Shown here in pieces: positions 54,888 to 64,000 of a stretch of DNA of 64,000 bases. The notes under the pieces are model-generated. The model was not told where the DNA came from, searched no databases, and was given only the letters and a program-made list of their open reading frames with translations. The stretch comes from Hyphomonas sp. (GTDB lineage: Bacteria > Pseudomonadota > Alphaproteobacteria > Caulobacterales > Hyphomonadaceae). Position 1 is the stretch's first letter, and every line of letters begins with the position of its first letter. The DNA is taken from assembly GCA_017792365.1 (NCBI GenBank), contig CP051229.1, positions 372,001 through 436,000 of the forward strand. The letters run 5' to 3'. Both the position numbers and the translations under genes were made by a program.

Positions 54888-55621
54888 CCGGCAGCGAAGA
54901 TTCCGAAGGCAAGCGCCGCTGGCGCCGTCCCGACGTGAAGAGGCCGGATGGCGGCGGCCGCCTGACGACCGGCAAGCAGAAAGTCCACAAGAAGAAGCTT
55001 GGCAAGTCTTCCCGAGAATGGGTCGACCGTCAGCTCAACGATCCCTACGTGCGGCGAGCGAAGGAGCAGGGATACCGCGCCCGCGCCGCGTTCAAATTGT
55101 CGGAGATCGACGATCGCTTCCGCCTGCTGAAGAAGGGCGCGCGCGTGGTCGACCTCGGCTGCGCCCCCGGCGGCTGGCTGCAGGTCGCGCTGGAACGCGG
55201 CGCGGGCTCGGTCATCGGCATCGATCTTTCGCCGGTCGACCCGCTTGCCCCAGCCGAGATCATCGAGGGCGACTTCACCGATCCAGTCGTGCTGGCGGAC
55301 CTCGCCGCACGCCTTGATCAGTCTCCCGACCTCGTTCTCTCCGACATGGCGGCGCCGACCACCGGTCATAAACAGACCGACCACCTGCGCACGCTGGCCC
55401 TCGCAGAAGCCGCGGCGCGCTTCGCGATCGCGCATCTTGCGCCCGGCGGCACGTTCGTCTCGAAGGTCTTCCAGGGCGGGGCCCAGGGCGAACTGCTCGA
55501 GATGCTGAAGGCCAATTTTGCCCGCGTTCGCCATTGGAAGCCGCCCGCCAGCCGTCCCGAGAGCCCTGAGACCTTCGTGATCGCGGTGGGCTTTCACGGC
55601 GGAAACGGCCCGACAGACTAG
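54884..55621 (+). CDS. rlmE: 23S rRNA (uridine-2552-2'-O)-methyltransferase RlmE/FtsJ
   Basis: 245 residues from GTG 54884, overlapping the ppx stop. Methylates U2552 of the A loop. Basic N-terminal tail of about 45 residues, then RQLNDPYVRRAKEQGYRARA with the catalytic Lys region (AFKLSEIDDRF), SAM motif VVDLGCAPGGWLQVAL, VLSDMAAPTTGHKQTDHLRT with catalytic Asp, and GGTFVSKVFQGG with catalytic Lys. Complete. Confidence 0.96.
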   Translation: MTGSEDSEGKRRWRRPDVKRPDGGGRLTTGKQKVHKKKLGKSSREWVDRQLNDPYVRRAKEQGYRARAAFKLSEIDDRFRLLKKGARVVDLGCAPGGWLQVALERGAGSVIGIDLSPVDPLAPAEIIEGDFTDPVVLADLAARLDQSPDLVLSDMAAPTTGHKQTDHLRTLALAEAAARFAIAHLAPGGTFVSKVFQGGAQGELLEMLKANFARVRHWKPPASRPESPETFVIAVGFHGGNGPTD

Positions 55622-55717
55622 CGCCTTGGCCCCCTGCAGGTGCGCAAACGCCCGATTCGGACTAGTCTCGCCGCGATTGATCCATCCAGAGATCAAGGCT
55701 CAGAGGGAGAGACGTCC

Positions 55718-56167
55718 ATGAAGTTCGTGTTGGCTATTCCCGTCATCGCATTGGCGGCAGCGGCTTGTGACAGCGGCGGCGGGTCATCTTCAACATCGTC
55801 TGCGCCGCGTCAGGCGGCGGCGCCAGCCAAGTCGGCGGCCGAGATCGCGGCCGAAGAACGGCAGGCTGCGCTAGATGCCGAACGCGCGCGTCTTTCCGCC
55901 GGCATGACTACGCCCTTCGCCAGTCAGGAGGAGTGGGTGGCCGGCTGCATCGGCGCCGGCATCGACGAAACCATCTGCACCTGCACCGTCGAAAAAGCGG
56001 TCGAGCACGTCGGCGAGGAGGGCCTCTATACCTGGGTATGGGAAGGCTACGTCGCCGGCGACGGCACCGCCCGCATGCGCTCGAACAAATACTTCGCCGA
56101 CGCTGGCATCTCCAAGGACGGCCAGCAGGCTTTCGCCGACGACGTCGGCACCTGCTATACTTACTAA
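55718..56167 (+). CDS. Putative lipoprotein of unknown function
   Basis: 149 residues from ATG 55718 with GGGAGAG upstream. Signal ends AAAAC with Cys17 as likely lipid site. A Ser/Ala-rich linker and a charged helix (EIAAEERQAALDAERARLSA) precede a Cys-containing domain: VAGCIGAGIDETICTCTVEK and a last Cys in DVGTCYTY. Four Cys in the mature domain may form two disulfides in the periplasm. No family recognised. Followed by a terminator. Confidence 0.8.
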   Translation: MKFVLAIPVIALAAAACDSGGGSSSTSSAPRQAAAPAKSAAEIAAEERQAALDAERARLSAGMTTPFASQEEWVAGCIGAGIDETICTCTVEKAVEHVGEEGLYTWVWEGYVAGDGTARMRSNKYFADAGISKDGQQAFADDVGTCYTY

Positions 56168-57745
<1,578 letters not shown>

Positions 57746-57867
57746 GGGCGCGCCGCCAGCCAAAGAGCGCGGCCTGCGATGGTTTGCGCCCTGTCATGCG
57801 TTGAAGGCTTTGCTATATCGGCCTCGACGCGAGAGGCTGGCTCGCGACAGGGGACTAGAGTATCGCC

Positions 57868-59697
57868 ATGAGAGCCTTCATCGCGCACGGGGAAGCCGAT
57901 CAGGCGATAGCCGACGAGCTCAAGGACTACCTCAAGCCGCTTGGCCTGTTCGCCGAAACCGAGTCCGGCGTGCGCGGCTTTCGTCACCTTCAGAAGAGCG
58001 ATGTCGTCATCGCCCTCTGGTCGCGCAACGCGCTGTTCACCTCCCATCGCATGATGCTGGAAAAGCGCATGCTGGATGCATGGGCCGACGGCCAGCTGGT
58101 GCTGGTCAAACTCGACCACCATATCCTGCCGGTCGGCCTGCGCGACCTGCCGTCGATCGACGCCTCCTTCGAAGCCGCCCGCAAGACAACGGCCTGGCGG
58201 GAGGTCGCCAGGGTAGCGAAGGATCGCATCAACACGCTGCTCGTCCAGGCGCAGACGTCCCCACCGCCCGCCGCACCCGCCCCGCCGCCAGAAGGTCCTT
58301 TCAGCCCCGGCGAGCGCACCACATTCGCAAGCCCACGCGCGGACCGCCGCGCTCAGGTCAGCGCCCCGAAGCCCGGGTCCTCCGAACCGCATGCAAAGGC
58401 GCACAAGGGCGGAAACTGGTTCCTCCCGCTCTCAGCCGTCGTTCTGATCCTCGGCATTCTGGCGGTCGGCGCGAACATCCTCATCGAGCGCTTCACCGGC
58501 GATCACGCCGCGGAGACGGAAGTTGCGCAGGAAGCGGTCGAAGCGCCGCCCGAACCACAAGGCCAGGATACGCGCGTGACCGCAGACTTTCTCACGCTGC
58601 TTCAGAACGCCGATCTCGCAAACGGCGCCGCCGAAGCGGCCAAGTGCCAGATGTGCCATGCCTTCACCCCGGATGGGCCGGTCATGCTCGGTCCGCCGCT
58701 CTACGACATGATCGGTCGCGACATCGCTTCCATCGAAGGCTTCCCGTATTCAAGCGGCGAGCAGGGGCTCACCGATGCCGAAGGCGTCTGGACCTATCGC
58801 AACCTCAACGAGTTTCTTGAACGCCCGAAAGCCATAGCCGAAAACACCACGATGTTCTTTGCCGGTATTCCGCGCGACAGCGCCCGTGCCGACCTGATCG
58901 CCTACATGCGCACCCTCACGCCTGGCGAACCGGCGCCACTGCCCGAAGCGTTGCCGCCTGGCGAAACCCTCGACGGCGAGGGGGGCGAGACGGCGCCTGC
59001 CGGCCCCGAGACAGAAGAGAATCACGGCGAGGATACGGTCGGCGCGTCCTCAGGCCCGATGCGCGAACTCGCCGACATGTCGGACGAGATGCTGACCGAA
59101 CCATTGATGCTGGCGGGCGCCGCACTTGTCCTGTCAGCCTTGATGATCTTCATCATGAAGCTGTCGCGGGACGCTGCGCGCAGGACCAGGGCGGCCCAGG
59201 CGACTGCCGCCGTACCCGATACTCAGCCAACGCCCGAACCGCTCCCCGCAGAGATCATGGCCGCAGTCGAAGAGGTCGGGCCGGACGGCGCGGTCTTCAT
59301 CTCCTACGCCCACGACGACAATGATCGCGTCGAACCCGTCGTGAGGATCGTCAAATCCAACGGCCGTGAGGTCTGGATCGACAAGGGCGGCATTCAGGCC
59401 GGCGATGGCTGGGCCGGCGAAATCGTCCGCGCCATCAAGTCCGCAGGCGGCGTCATGGTCATGTGCTCGCAGAGCGCCTTCGAGAGCGACCACATCAAGC
59501 GCGAAATCTACCTTGCTGACCGCTACAAGAAGCAGATCCGCCGATCTTCCTCGAACCCGCCCAGCCGCCGGAAGACTTCGAATACTTCTTTGCAGGCGTC
59601 CAGTGGCTGGAATTGTTCAAGCTCCCCGAAGCCGACCGGGCGGGAGCCATCGGCCGGGCGCTGGCAGCGGTCTGAGCACTTTGCTCGATCCGGTTAG
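57868..59697 (+). CDS. TIR - transmembrane - cytochrome c - transmembrane - TIR protein, frameshifted in last domain
   Basis: 609 residues as sequenced. TIR1 at 1-125: RAFIAHGEADQAIADELKDY, FAETESG, SDVVIALWSRNALF and Glu65. A Pro/Ala-rich linker runs to about 180. TM1 is at 184-206. A class I cytochrome c at about 232-355 has haem site CQMCH (C260, C263, H264), GPPLYDMIGRD and NTTMFFAGIP with Met329 as likely distal ligand. A Glu-rich linker leads to TM2 at 412-431, followed by basic RDAARRTRAA. TIR2 from 473: AVFISYAHDDNDRVEPVVRI, EVWIDKGGIQAGDGW, and SQSAFESDHIKREIY with Glu546. This topology puts haem in the periplasm and both TIR domains in the cytoplasm. After Ile557 the frame is wrong; one C at 59538-59539 restores IFLEPAQPPEDFEYFFAG and a stop at 59673-59675 (about 602 residues). 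Function unknown: perhaps redox-gated NAD cleavage. Confidence 0.9.
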   Translation: MRAFIAHGEADQAIADELKDYLKPLGLFAETESGVRGFRHLQKSDVVIALWSRNALFTSHRMMLEKRMLDAWADGQLVLVKLDHHILPVGLRDLPSIDASFEAARKTTAWREVARVAKDRINTLLVQAQTSPPPAAPAPPPEGPFSPGERTTFASPRADRRAQVSAPKPGSSEPHAKAHKGGNWFLPLSAVVLILGILAVGANILIERFTGDHAAETEVAQEAVEAPPEPQGQDTRVTADFLTLLQNADLANGAAEAAKCQMCHAFTPDGPVMLGPPLYDMIGRDIASIEGFPYSSGEQGLTDAEGVWTYRNLNEFLERPKAIAENTTMFFAGIPRDSARADLIAYMRTLTPGEPAPLPEALPPGETLDGEGGETAPAGPETEENHGEDTVGASSGPMRELADMSDEMLTEPLMLAGAALVLSALMIFIMKLSRDAARRTRAAQATAAVPDTQPTPEPLPAEIMAAVEEVGPDGAVFISYAHDDNDRVEPVVRIVKSNGREVWIDKGGIQAGDGWAGEIVRAIKSAGGVMVMCSQSAFESDHIKREIYLADRYKKQIRRSSSNPPSRRKTSNTSLQASSGWNCSSSPKPTGREPSAGRWQRSEHFARSG

Positions 59698-59752
59698 CCT
59701 TTGATTTAGAGCCTCCGCTTACTCCGCCGGGTACAGGGGGGAAGCGGCTGCC

Positions 59753-60109
59753 ATGCGCATGACGGATCTCGAGGCGGCGGCGCTCGGCGCCTACCACGAC
59801 GCATGGGCCGATCGCGGTTTCCCGCATCCTGACAGGATCAGGGTCATCAAGCGGGACAAGACCGAGCGCGGCGCCTTCATCCACCTCGCTTCCACGGGTC
59901 CAAAAGCAGATCTCCCGGATTGGCTGTGCACCCTGCCGGATCACCATGGCCTGCGCGCGACCCTGCAGCCGAACGGCGTTGAGCTTGGCATCCAGGTCTA
60001 CATGCTGGACGGCTATCCGGTGACGTTGGAATACGTTCGCGCGAATTACCGCCACTGGAACGGCCGGATCGGCGCCTGTCGGCTGGAAACCGTGATGCTG
60101 GTCGCCTGA
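59753..60109 (+). CDS. Small protein of unknown function next to the TIR-cytochrome gene
   Basis: 118 residues; GGGGGG lies upstream, and ATG 59759 is an alternative start. No family recognised. Sequence is mixed alpha/beta, with AYHDAWADRGFPHPDRIRVI, FIHLASTGPKADLPDWLCTL and LEYVRANYRHWNGRIGACRL. Two Cys, no signal peptide or membrane helix, so cytoplasmic. It begins 77 bases after the repaired TIR stop and on the same strand, so it could be a partner or an unrelated gene of the gua cluster. Codon use is like its neighbours. Confidence 0.7.
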   Translation: MRMTDLEAAALGAYHDAWADRGFPHPDRIRVIKRDKTERGAFIHLASTGPKADLPDWLCTLPDHHGLRATLQPNGVELGIQVYMLDGYPVTLEYVRANYRHWNGRIGACRLETVMLVA

Positions 60110-60158
60110 ACGCGCGAGAGGCTGGTCCTATCCGGCAGGACCCACTATAGCCGCGGTC

Positions 60159-61466
60159 ATGAAAGACGGCGGCCGCATCGCAGCAACAATCGAAGTCCTT
60201 GATGACGTTCTGGACCGGCGCCAGCCGGTCAAGGCCGCCATGCGTGACTGGGGCAAGAAGGCGCGATACGCCGGCGCCAAGGACCGCGCGTGGGTCTCGG
60301 GGCTCGCATTGGATGCGCTGCGTCGCAAGAACTCGATCGAACACGCCATGCAGGCCGAGGGCCCCCGCGCGCTGGCGCTGGGCGCGCTGAAGCATGCGTG
60401 GGAATGGGATGTCCGCCGTATCGAGACGGCGATGAAGGACGACCACGCCCCGACAGCCCTGAGCGGACAGGAACGCGAATGCCTCCTGCTCGCCCCGGAC
60501 CCCTCGGCGCCGCCACACGTCATGGGCGACTTTCCGGAATGGCTAACGCCCCACATGACCCGCGCCTTCGGGCCGGACGCCGTCATCGAGGCGCAGGCCA
60601 TGGCCGCCCGCGCCCCCGTCGACCTGCGGATCAACACGCTGAAGTCGGACGCCGAGAAAGCTGGCCGCGCGCTCGAAAGCGTCCGCGCCCAGCCCATCGC
60701 CGAACTCATCAACGGCTTCCGCATCCCGGCGCCGCAATCCATCGAGCGACAGCAGAGCGTCGAAGCCATCCCCGCCTATTCCAAGGGATGGGTCGAGGTG
60801 CAGGACATGGGCTCGCAGATCGCTGCAGCGGCCGCCTGCGTCCAGCCCGGCGAACAGGTGCTCGACTATTGTGCTGGCGGCGGCGGAAAGACGCTGGCCA
60901 TGGCGGCGGCGATGGAAGGCAAGGGCCAGGTCTTCGCTCACGACGTCGATGGCCGCCGCCTGTCCGCGATCATCCCGCGCATCAAGCGCGCAGGCGCCCA
61001 CAACGTCCAGCTCCGCCATCCCCGCGAGAACGCCAGCCTCGACGACCTCCAGCACGCAATGGACTGCGTCCTGATCGACGCCCCATGCACCGGCGTCGGC
61101 ACATGGCGCCGCCGACCGGACGCGAAGTGGCGGCTGCAACCCAACGCACTCGACAAGCGCCGGCAGGAGCAGGCCGAAATCCTCCGCACCGCCTGCAACT
61201 ACGTGAAACCCGGCGGCCGGCTGGTCTACATCACCTGCTCGTTCCTGACGGAAGAGAACGAAGATCAGGTCGCAGACTTCCTCGCCGACCGTTCCGATTT
61301 CTCCATGGCGCCTGTCGCCGACGCTGCAGCCGGGTCAGGCGTGCTGACAGAGCAGGGAGCCGCACTGGTGCGCAAACTCAGCCGCCCCGACGGCAGCCTC
61401 CGCCTCACGCCGCGTTCGGCAGGATGCGATGGCTTCTTCGTCACCGTGATGCGAAGAGAAGCCTAA
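60159..61466 (+). CDS. RsmB/NOL1-type RNA (cytosine-5)-methyltransferase
   Basis: 435 residues. Makes 5-methylcytosine in rRNA or tRNA. An N-terminal helical NusB-like region at about 1-110 (DRRQPVKAAMRDWGKKARYA) precedes the catalytic domain. SAM motif VLDYCAGGGGKTLAMAAAM, motif IV DAPCTGVGTWRRRPDAKWRL with a Cys, motif VI YITCSFLTEENEDQ with the nucleophile Cys, and a C-terminal GCDGFFVTVMRR. This NusB-less-strict variant is common near guaA in alphaproteobacteria. Which base it modifies is not readable. Confidence 0.92.
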   Translation: MKDGGRIAATIEVLDDVLDRRQPVKAAMRDWGKKARYAGAKDRAWVSGLALDALRRKNSIEHAMQAEGPRALALGALKHAWEWDVRRIETAMKDDHAPTALSGQERECLLLAPDPSAPPHVMGDFPEWLTPHMTRAFGPDAVIEAQAMAARAPVDLRINTLKSDAEKAGRALESVRAQPIAELINGFRIPAPQSIERQQSVEAIPAYSKGWVEVQDMGSQIAAAAACVQPGEQVLDYCAGGGGKTLAMAAAMEGKGQVFAHDVDGRRLSAIIPRIKRAGAHNVQLRHPRENASLDDLQHAMDCVLIDAPCTGVGTWRRRPDAKWRLQPNALDKRRQEQAEILRTACNYVKPGGRLVYITCSFLTEENEDQVADFLADRSDFSMAPVADAAAGSGVLTEQGAALVRKLSRPDGSLRLTPRSAGCDGFFVTVMRREA

Positions 61467-61493
61467 GACTCAGACGCAGCCGGAGGAGCGCAA

Positions 61494-62270
61494 ATGGAAG
61501 ACCTCAGCGGACGAACAGCCATCGTCACCGGCGCCGCGAGGGGGATAGGCGCAGCCATCGCCACCGCCCTCTCCGAAGCGGGTGCGAATGTCCTCATCAC
61601 TGACATCATGGACGGCGCAGCGCAGGCGGCAGAAATCGGCGGCGCCTTCCTCCATCACGACGTGACCAGCGAAGCGGACTGGACCGCAGCAATCGCAAAA
61701 GCGCGCGACGAGTTCGGCGGGCTCGACATCCTCGTCAACAACGCCGGTGTGTTCACACTGGCCCCGATCACCAGTGTGCCGCTCGATGACTTCCGCAAGA
61801 TGCAGCAGATCAACGTCGACGGCGTCTTCCTCGGCATGAAGCACGCCATTCCCGCCATCGCAGAGCGGGCGTCGAAATGGGATGGCGGCGGCGCCATCGT
61901 CAACGTCTCGTCGGTTGCAGGCATCATCGGCTCGCCAATGACAACCGCCTACAGCGCCTCCAAGGGCGCCGTCCGCCTGATGACCAAGAGCGCCGCCATC
62001 GAGTGCGGCGCGATGAAGCTGAACATCCGGGTAAACTCGGTCCATCCCGGCATCATCGACACGCCCATGATGTCGAGCGCCATCAATGCGGCCCGTCGCG
62101 GCGATGAAGGCGACGACGATGTCCGCAGGCGCTTCGCAAAACAGCATCCGCTCGGCCGCGTCGGCCGCCCATCCGACATCGCGAACGCCGTCCGCTTCCT
62201 CGCCTCCGACAGCGCCGCCTTCATGACCGGCGCCGAGCTCGTCGTCGACGGCGGCATGACCGCGACCTGA
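61494..62270 (+). CDS. Short-chain dehydrogenase/reductase
   Basis: 258 residues, strong GGAGGAG ribosome site. Classical SDR: cofactor motif TGAARGIGAA, acidic ITDIMD after strand 2 that favours NAD, LVNNAGVFTLAP, catalytic Ser in VSSVAGIIG, YSASKGAVRL with Tyr and Lys, and end GAELVVDGGMTA. Similar to 3-hydroxyacyl, cyclopentanol or 3-alpha-hydroxysteroid dehydrogenases; substrate unknown. Confidence 0.94.
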   Translation: MEDLSGRTAIVTGAARGIGAAIATALSEAGANVLITDIMDGAAQAAEIGGAFLHHDVTSEADWTAAIAKARDEFGGLDILVNNAGVFTLAPITSVPLDDFRKMQQINVDGVFLGMKHAIPAIAERASKWDGGGAIVNVSSVAGIIGSPMTTAYSASKGAVRLMTKSAAIECGAMKLNIRVNSVHPGIIDTPMMSSAINAARRGDEGDDDVRRRFAKQHPLGRVGRPSDIANAVRFLASDSAAFMTGAELVVDGGMTAT

Positions 62271-62315
62271 TGCGCGATCCATCCTCCAAAGTCACCCGCA
62301 TCAACAATCCCGCTC

Positions 62316-62335
62316 ATCCCGGCGAAGGCCGGGAT
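62316..62335. repeat. Short palindromic intergenic repeat (CCCGGCGAAGGCCGGG type)
   Basis: ATCCCGGCGAAGGCCGGGAT between the SDR gene and the next. It resembles the CCCCAGC palindromes in layout but with GGCC arms; similar short palindromes are frequent in alphaproteobacterial intergenic DNA. Confidence 0.6.
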
Positions 62336-62386
62336 CCAGTCCACATGAAGCAGAGCCGGGCGCAGCCCGTCACATGCATATAACAA

Positions 62387-62875
62387 ATGACCGATCGCAT
62401 ACCCGAACCCCTGCCGGATGAACTCGAACTGCCCCTGACCAAAAGCGGCCTCCCGAGCGCCGTCCGGCTCGTCGCCCTGACCGCGATCGGCGTCATGCTG
62501 CTGGTGGCGTTTCAGGGCGTCTCGGCAAGCGACATGGCGCGGTGGGCCGCAGGCATCGCAATCATCGCCGGCGGTGTGATCTTCCTGTTCCTGCGCATGG
62601 CCCACCCGGTGCTGCTCCACCTCACAAGACAGGGCTTCACCTACAGGATCGGCTCAAAGCGGTGGACGCGATCGTGGCGCGACGTCTCGGCCATCGCCGC
62701 CGAAACCACGCCCAGCAAGAAGGTCTGGGTCACCGTCAGATGGAAGTCGCCCCAGCCGCGCATGGCTCCGATGAACGACATGCCGACTGAGAAAGACGGC
62801 TTCGTCACCTCGTTCGGCCTAACGCCCTACGAACTCGCCGCGCTACTCAACCGTTATCGCACCGGAAAACCCTAG
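62387..62875 (+). CDS. Membrane protein with PH-like cytoplasmic domain, function unknown
   Basis: 162 residues. Two membrane helices at about 25-45 (AVRLVALTAIGVMLLVAF) and 52-70 (WAAGIAIIAGGVIFLFL), then a beta-rich soluble part: LHLTRQGFTYRIGSKRWTRS, WRDVSAIAA, KVWVTVRW and FGLTPYELAALLNRYR. The layout fits bacterial PH-like YdbS/DUF304-type or STM3941-like proteins. No partner is visible. It has no ribosome site of note. Confidence 0.75.
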   Translation: MTDRIPEPLPDELELPLTKSGLPSAVRLVALTAIGVMLLVAFQGVSASDMARWAAGIAIIAGGVIFLFLRMAHPVLLHLTRQGFTYRIGSKRWTRSWRDVSAIAAETTPSKKVWVTVRWKSPQPRMAPMNDMPTEKDGFVTSFGLTPYELAALLNRYRTGKP

Positions 62876-62956
62876 ACGGCTGCGCAATCGGGCCGTTTCC
62901 ACAGGCCGGTAGGCCCCCGACATTGACGACAGGCCTGAACCTCTTCATCTGACGCC

Positions 62957-64000
62957 ATGGCGAACACAGCTCCCCCCACGGCGAATCACGAACGCGTCCT
63001 GATTGTCGATTTCGGCAGTCAGGTCACACAGCTCATCGCCCGGCGCCTGCGCGAGATGGGCGTTTATTGCGAGATCCATCCCTTCAACAAGGCCGACGGC
63101 GCCTTCATCGCCGATTACGGCCCCAAGGCGATCATCCTCTCCGGCGGCCCGTCCAGCGTCTACTGGGACAACGCCCCGATGGCCGACACAGCCGTCTACG
63201 AGGCAGGCGTGCCGGTCCTCGGCATCTGCTATGGCCAGCAGGTGATGATGCACCAGCTCGGCGGAACCGTCGAAGGCGGCACAAGCCGCGAATTCGGCCG
63301 CGCCTTCATCGAACCCGTCGTCCAGGACGATCCCTTCCTGTCGGGCCTCTTCGCCAACGGCGACAAGGAACAGGTCTGGATGAGCCACGGCGACCATGTT
63401 TCGCACATGGCGCCAGGCTTCGGCGTCATCGCCAAGTCGCCGGGCGCGCCAATGGCCGTGATCGCAGACCCCGAGCGCCGCTTCTACGCCACCCAGTTCC
63501 ACCCCGAAGTCCACCACACCACCCACGGACGCACCATCCTCTCGAACTTCGTCAAAGGCGTCGCCGGCCTGAAGGGCGACTGGACCATGGCCGCGTTCCG
63601 CGAAGAAATGGTCGGCAAGATCCGCGCACAGGTCAAAGACGGCAAAGTCATCTGCGGCCTCTCCGGCGGCGTCGACTCCTCCGTCGCCGCCGTCCTGATC
63701 CACGAAGCCGTCGGCGACCAGCTCACCTGCGTCTTCGTCGACACCGGCCTGATGCGCATGGGCGAGGCCGACGAAGTCGTCACGCTGTTTCGCGACCACT
63801 ACAACATCCCGCTAGTCCACGTGGACGCCGGCGACACCTTCCTTGGCGGACTCAAGGGCGTCTCCGACCCGGAAGCCAAGCGCAAGTTTATTGGAAAGAC
63901 CTTCATCGACATCTTCGACGCCGAAGCCTCGAAGGTCGGCGGCGCACAATTCCTCGCACAGGGAACGCTCTATCCCGACGTCATCGAAAGCGTCTCGTTC
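62957..64000 (+). CDS. guaA: GMP synthase, N-terminal part (cut by window end)
   Basis: 348 residues are visible; the dimerisation domain lies beyond base 64000. Class I glutamine amidotransferase at about 12-210: [17 protein letters not shown], nucleophile in GICYGQQ, and [13 protein letters not shown]-pyrophosphatase domain from about 220: [32 protein letters not shown] and [12 protein letters not shown]. It turns XMP into GMP with glutamine and ATP, finishing the path begun by guaB 6.7 kb upstream. No frameshift is seen. Confidence 0.97.
   Translation, partial: MANTAPPTANHERVLIVDFGSQVTQLIARRLREMGVYCEIHPFNKADGAFIADYGPKAIILSGGPSSVYWDNAPMADTAVYEAGVPVLGICYGQQVMMHQLGGTVEGGTSREFGRAFIEPVVQDDPFLSGLFANGDKEQVWMSHGDHVSHMAPGFGVIAKSPGAPMAVIADPERRFYATQFHPEVHHTTHGRTILSNFVKGVAGLKGDWTMAAFREEMVGKIRAQVKDGKVICGLSGGVDSSVAAVLIHEAVGDQLTCVFVDTGLMRMGEADEVVTLFRDHYNIPLVHVDAGDTFLGGLKGVSDPEAKRKFIGKTFIDIFDAEASKVGGAQFLAQGTLYPDVIESVSF

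Overview
The window is about 64 kb of GC-rich, densely coding DNA. It reads as a chromosomal segment of an alphaproteobacterium, most likely from the Caulobacterales/Hyphomonadales side. Supporting signs are the codon use (strong C/G third positions), the order rpoZ-rsh-pyrE-pdxJ-acpS-rnc-era, a TonB-dependent receptor, MoxR/CoxE-type genes, a rhizobial-type glycerol ABC operon, and palindromic CCCCAGC...GCTGGGG intergenic repeats. I see no prophage, insertion sequence or CRISPR array.

Layout. 1-2.6 kb: a TonB-dependent receptor (cut by the window start) and a small methyltransferase, both with Zur-like palindromes upstream, then tRNA-Thr. 2.9-11.6 kb: housekeeping and envelope genes (OmpA-like protein, DUF1761, metG, fasciclin protein, M20 hydrolase, a membrane-anchored orphan, rlmB), tRNA-Tyr, and repeat-rich gaps. 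11.7-14.7 kb: a 998-residue TolB-propeller/M28/PDZ lipoprotein. 14.8-27.1 kb: an exopolysaccharide locus (three glycosyltransferases, Hsp70-like ATPase, Wzy-type polymerase, Wzz/BY-kinase, initiating sugar transferase, beta-helix lipoprotein). 27.5-33.5 kb: a complete glpSTPQUV-type glycerol ABC transporter. 33.6-42.2 kb: acyl-CoA dehydrogenase, FeS photolyase, CoA transferase, MoxR/CoxE pair, hybrid histidine kinase, tRNA-Gly. 42.2-49.6 kb: uracil-DNA glycosylase, omega subunit, stringent-response enzyme, pyrE, pdxJ, acpS, rnc, era. 49.6-56.2 kb: an FAD oxidoreductase/DUF1365/cyclopropane synthase operon, hspQ, ppx/gppA, rlmE and a lipoprotein. 56.2-64 kb: guaB and guaA (cut by the window end) bracketing five genes.

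The most striking gene is between guaB and guaA (57868-59675). It encodes TIR domain, transmembrane helix, c-type cytochrome with CQMCH, second transmembrane helix, second TIR domain. Predicted topology puts the haem domain in the periplasm and both TIR domains in the cytoplasm. It looks like a membrane redox or haem sensor wired to TIR (possible NAD-cleaving or scaffolding) outputs, and I know of no described system of this form.

A second window-wide pattern is single missing bases, mostly explicable as loss of one base from a C or G run, that break otherwise well-conserved genes: the methyltransferase, a GT2 glycosyltransferase, a CoA transferase, the hybrid kinase, acpS (twice), perhaps a small Excalibur-like protein, and the last TIR domain. 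Because acpS is normally essential, uncorrected long-read consensus errors are the simplest explanation, and several reading frames here should be read as one base short rather than as decayed genes.
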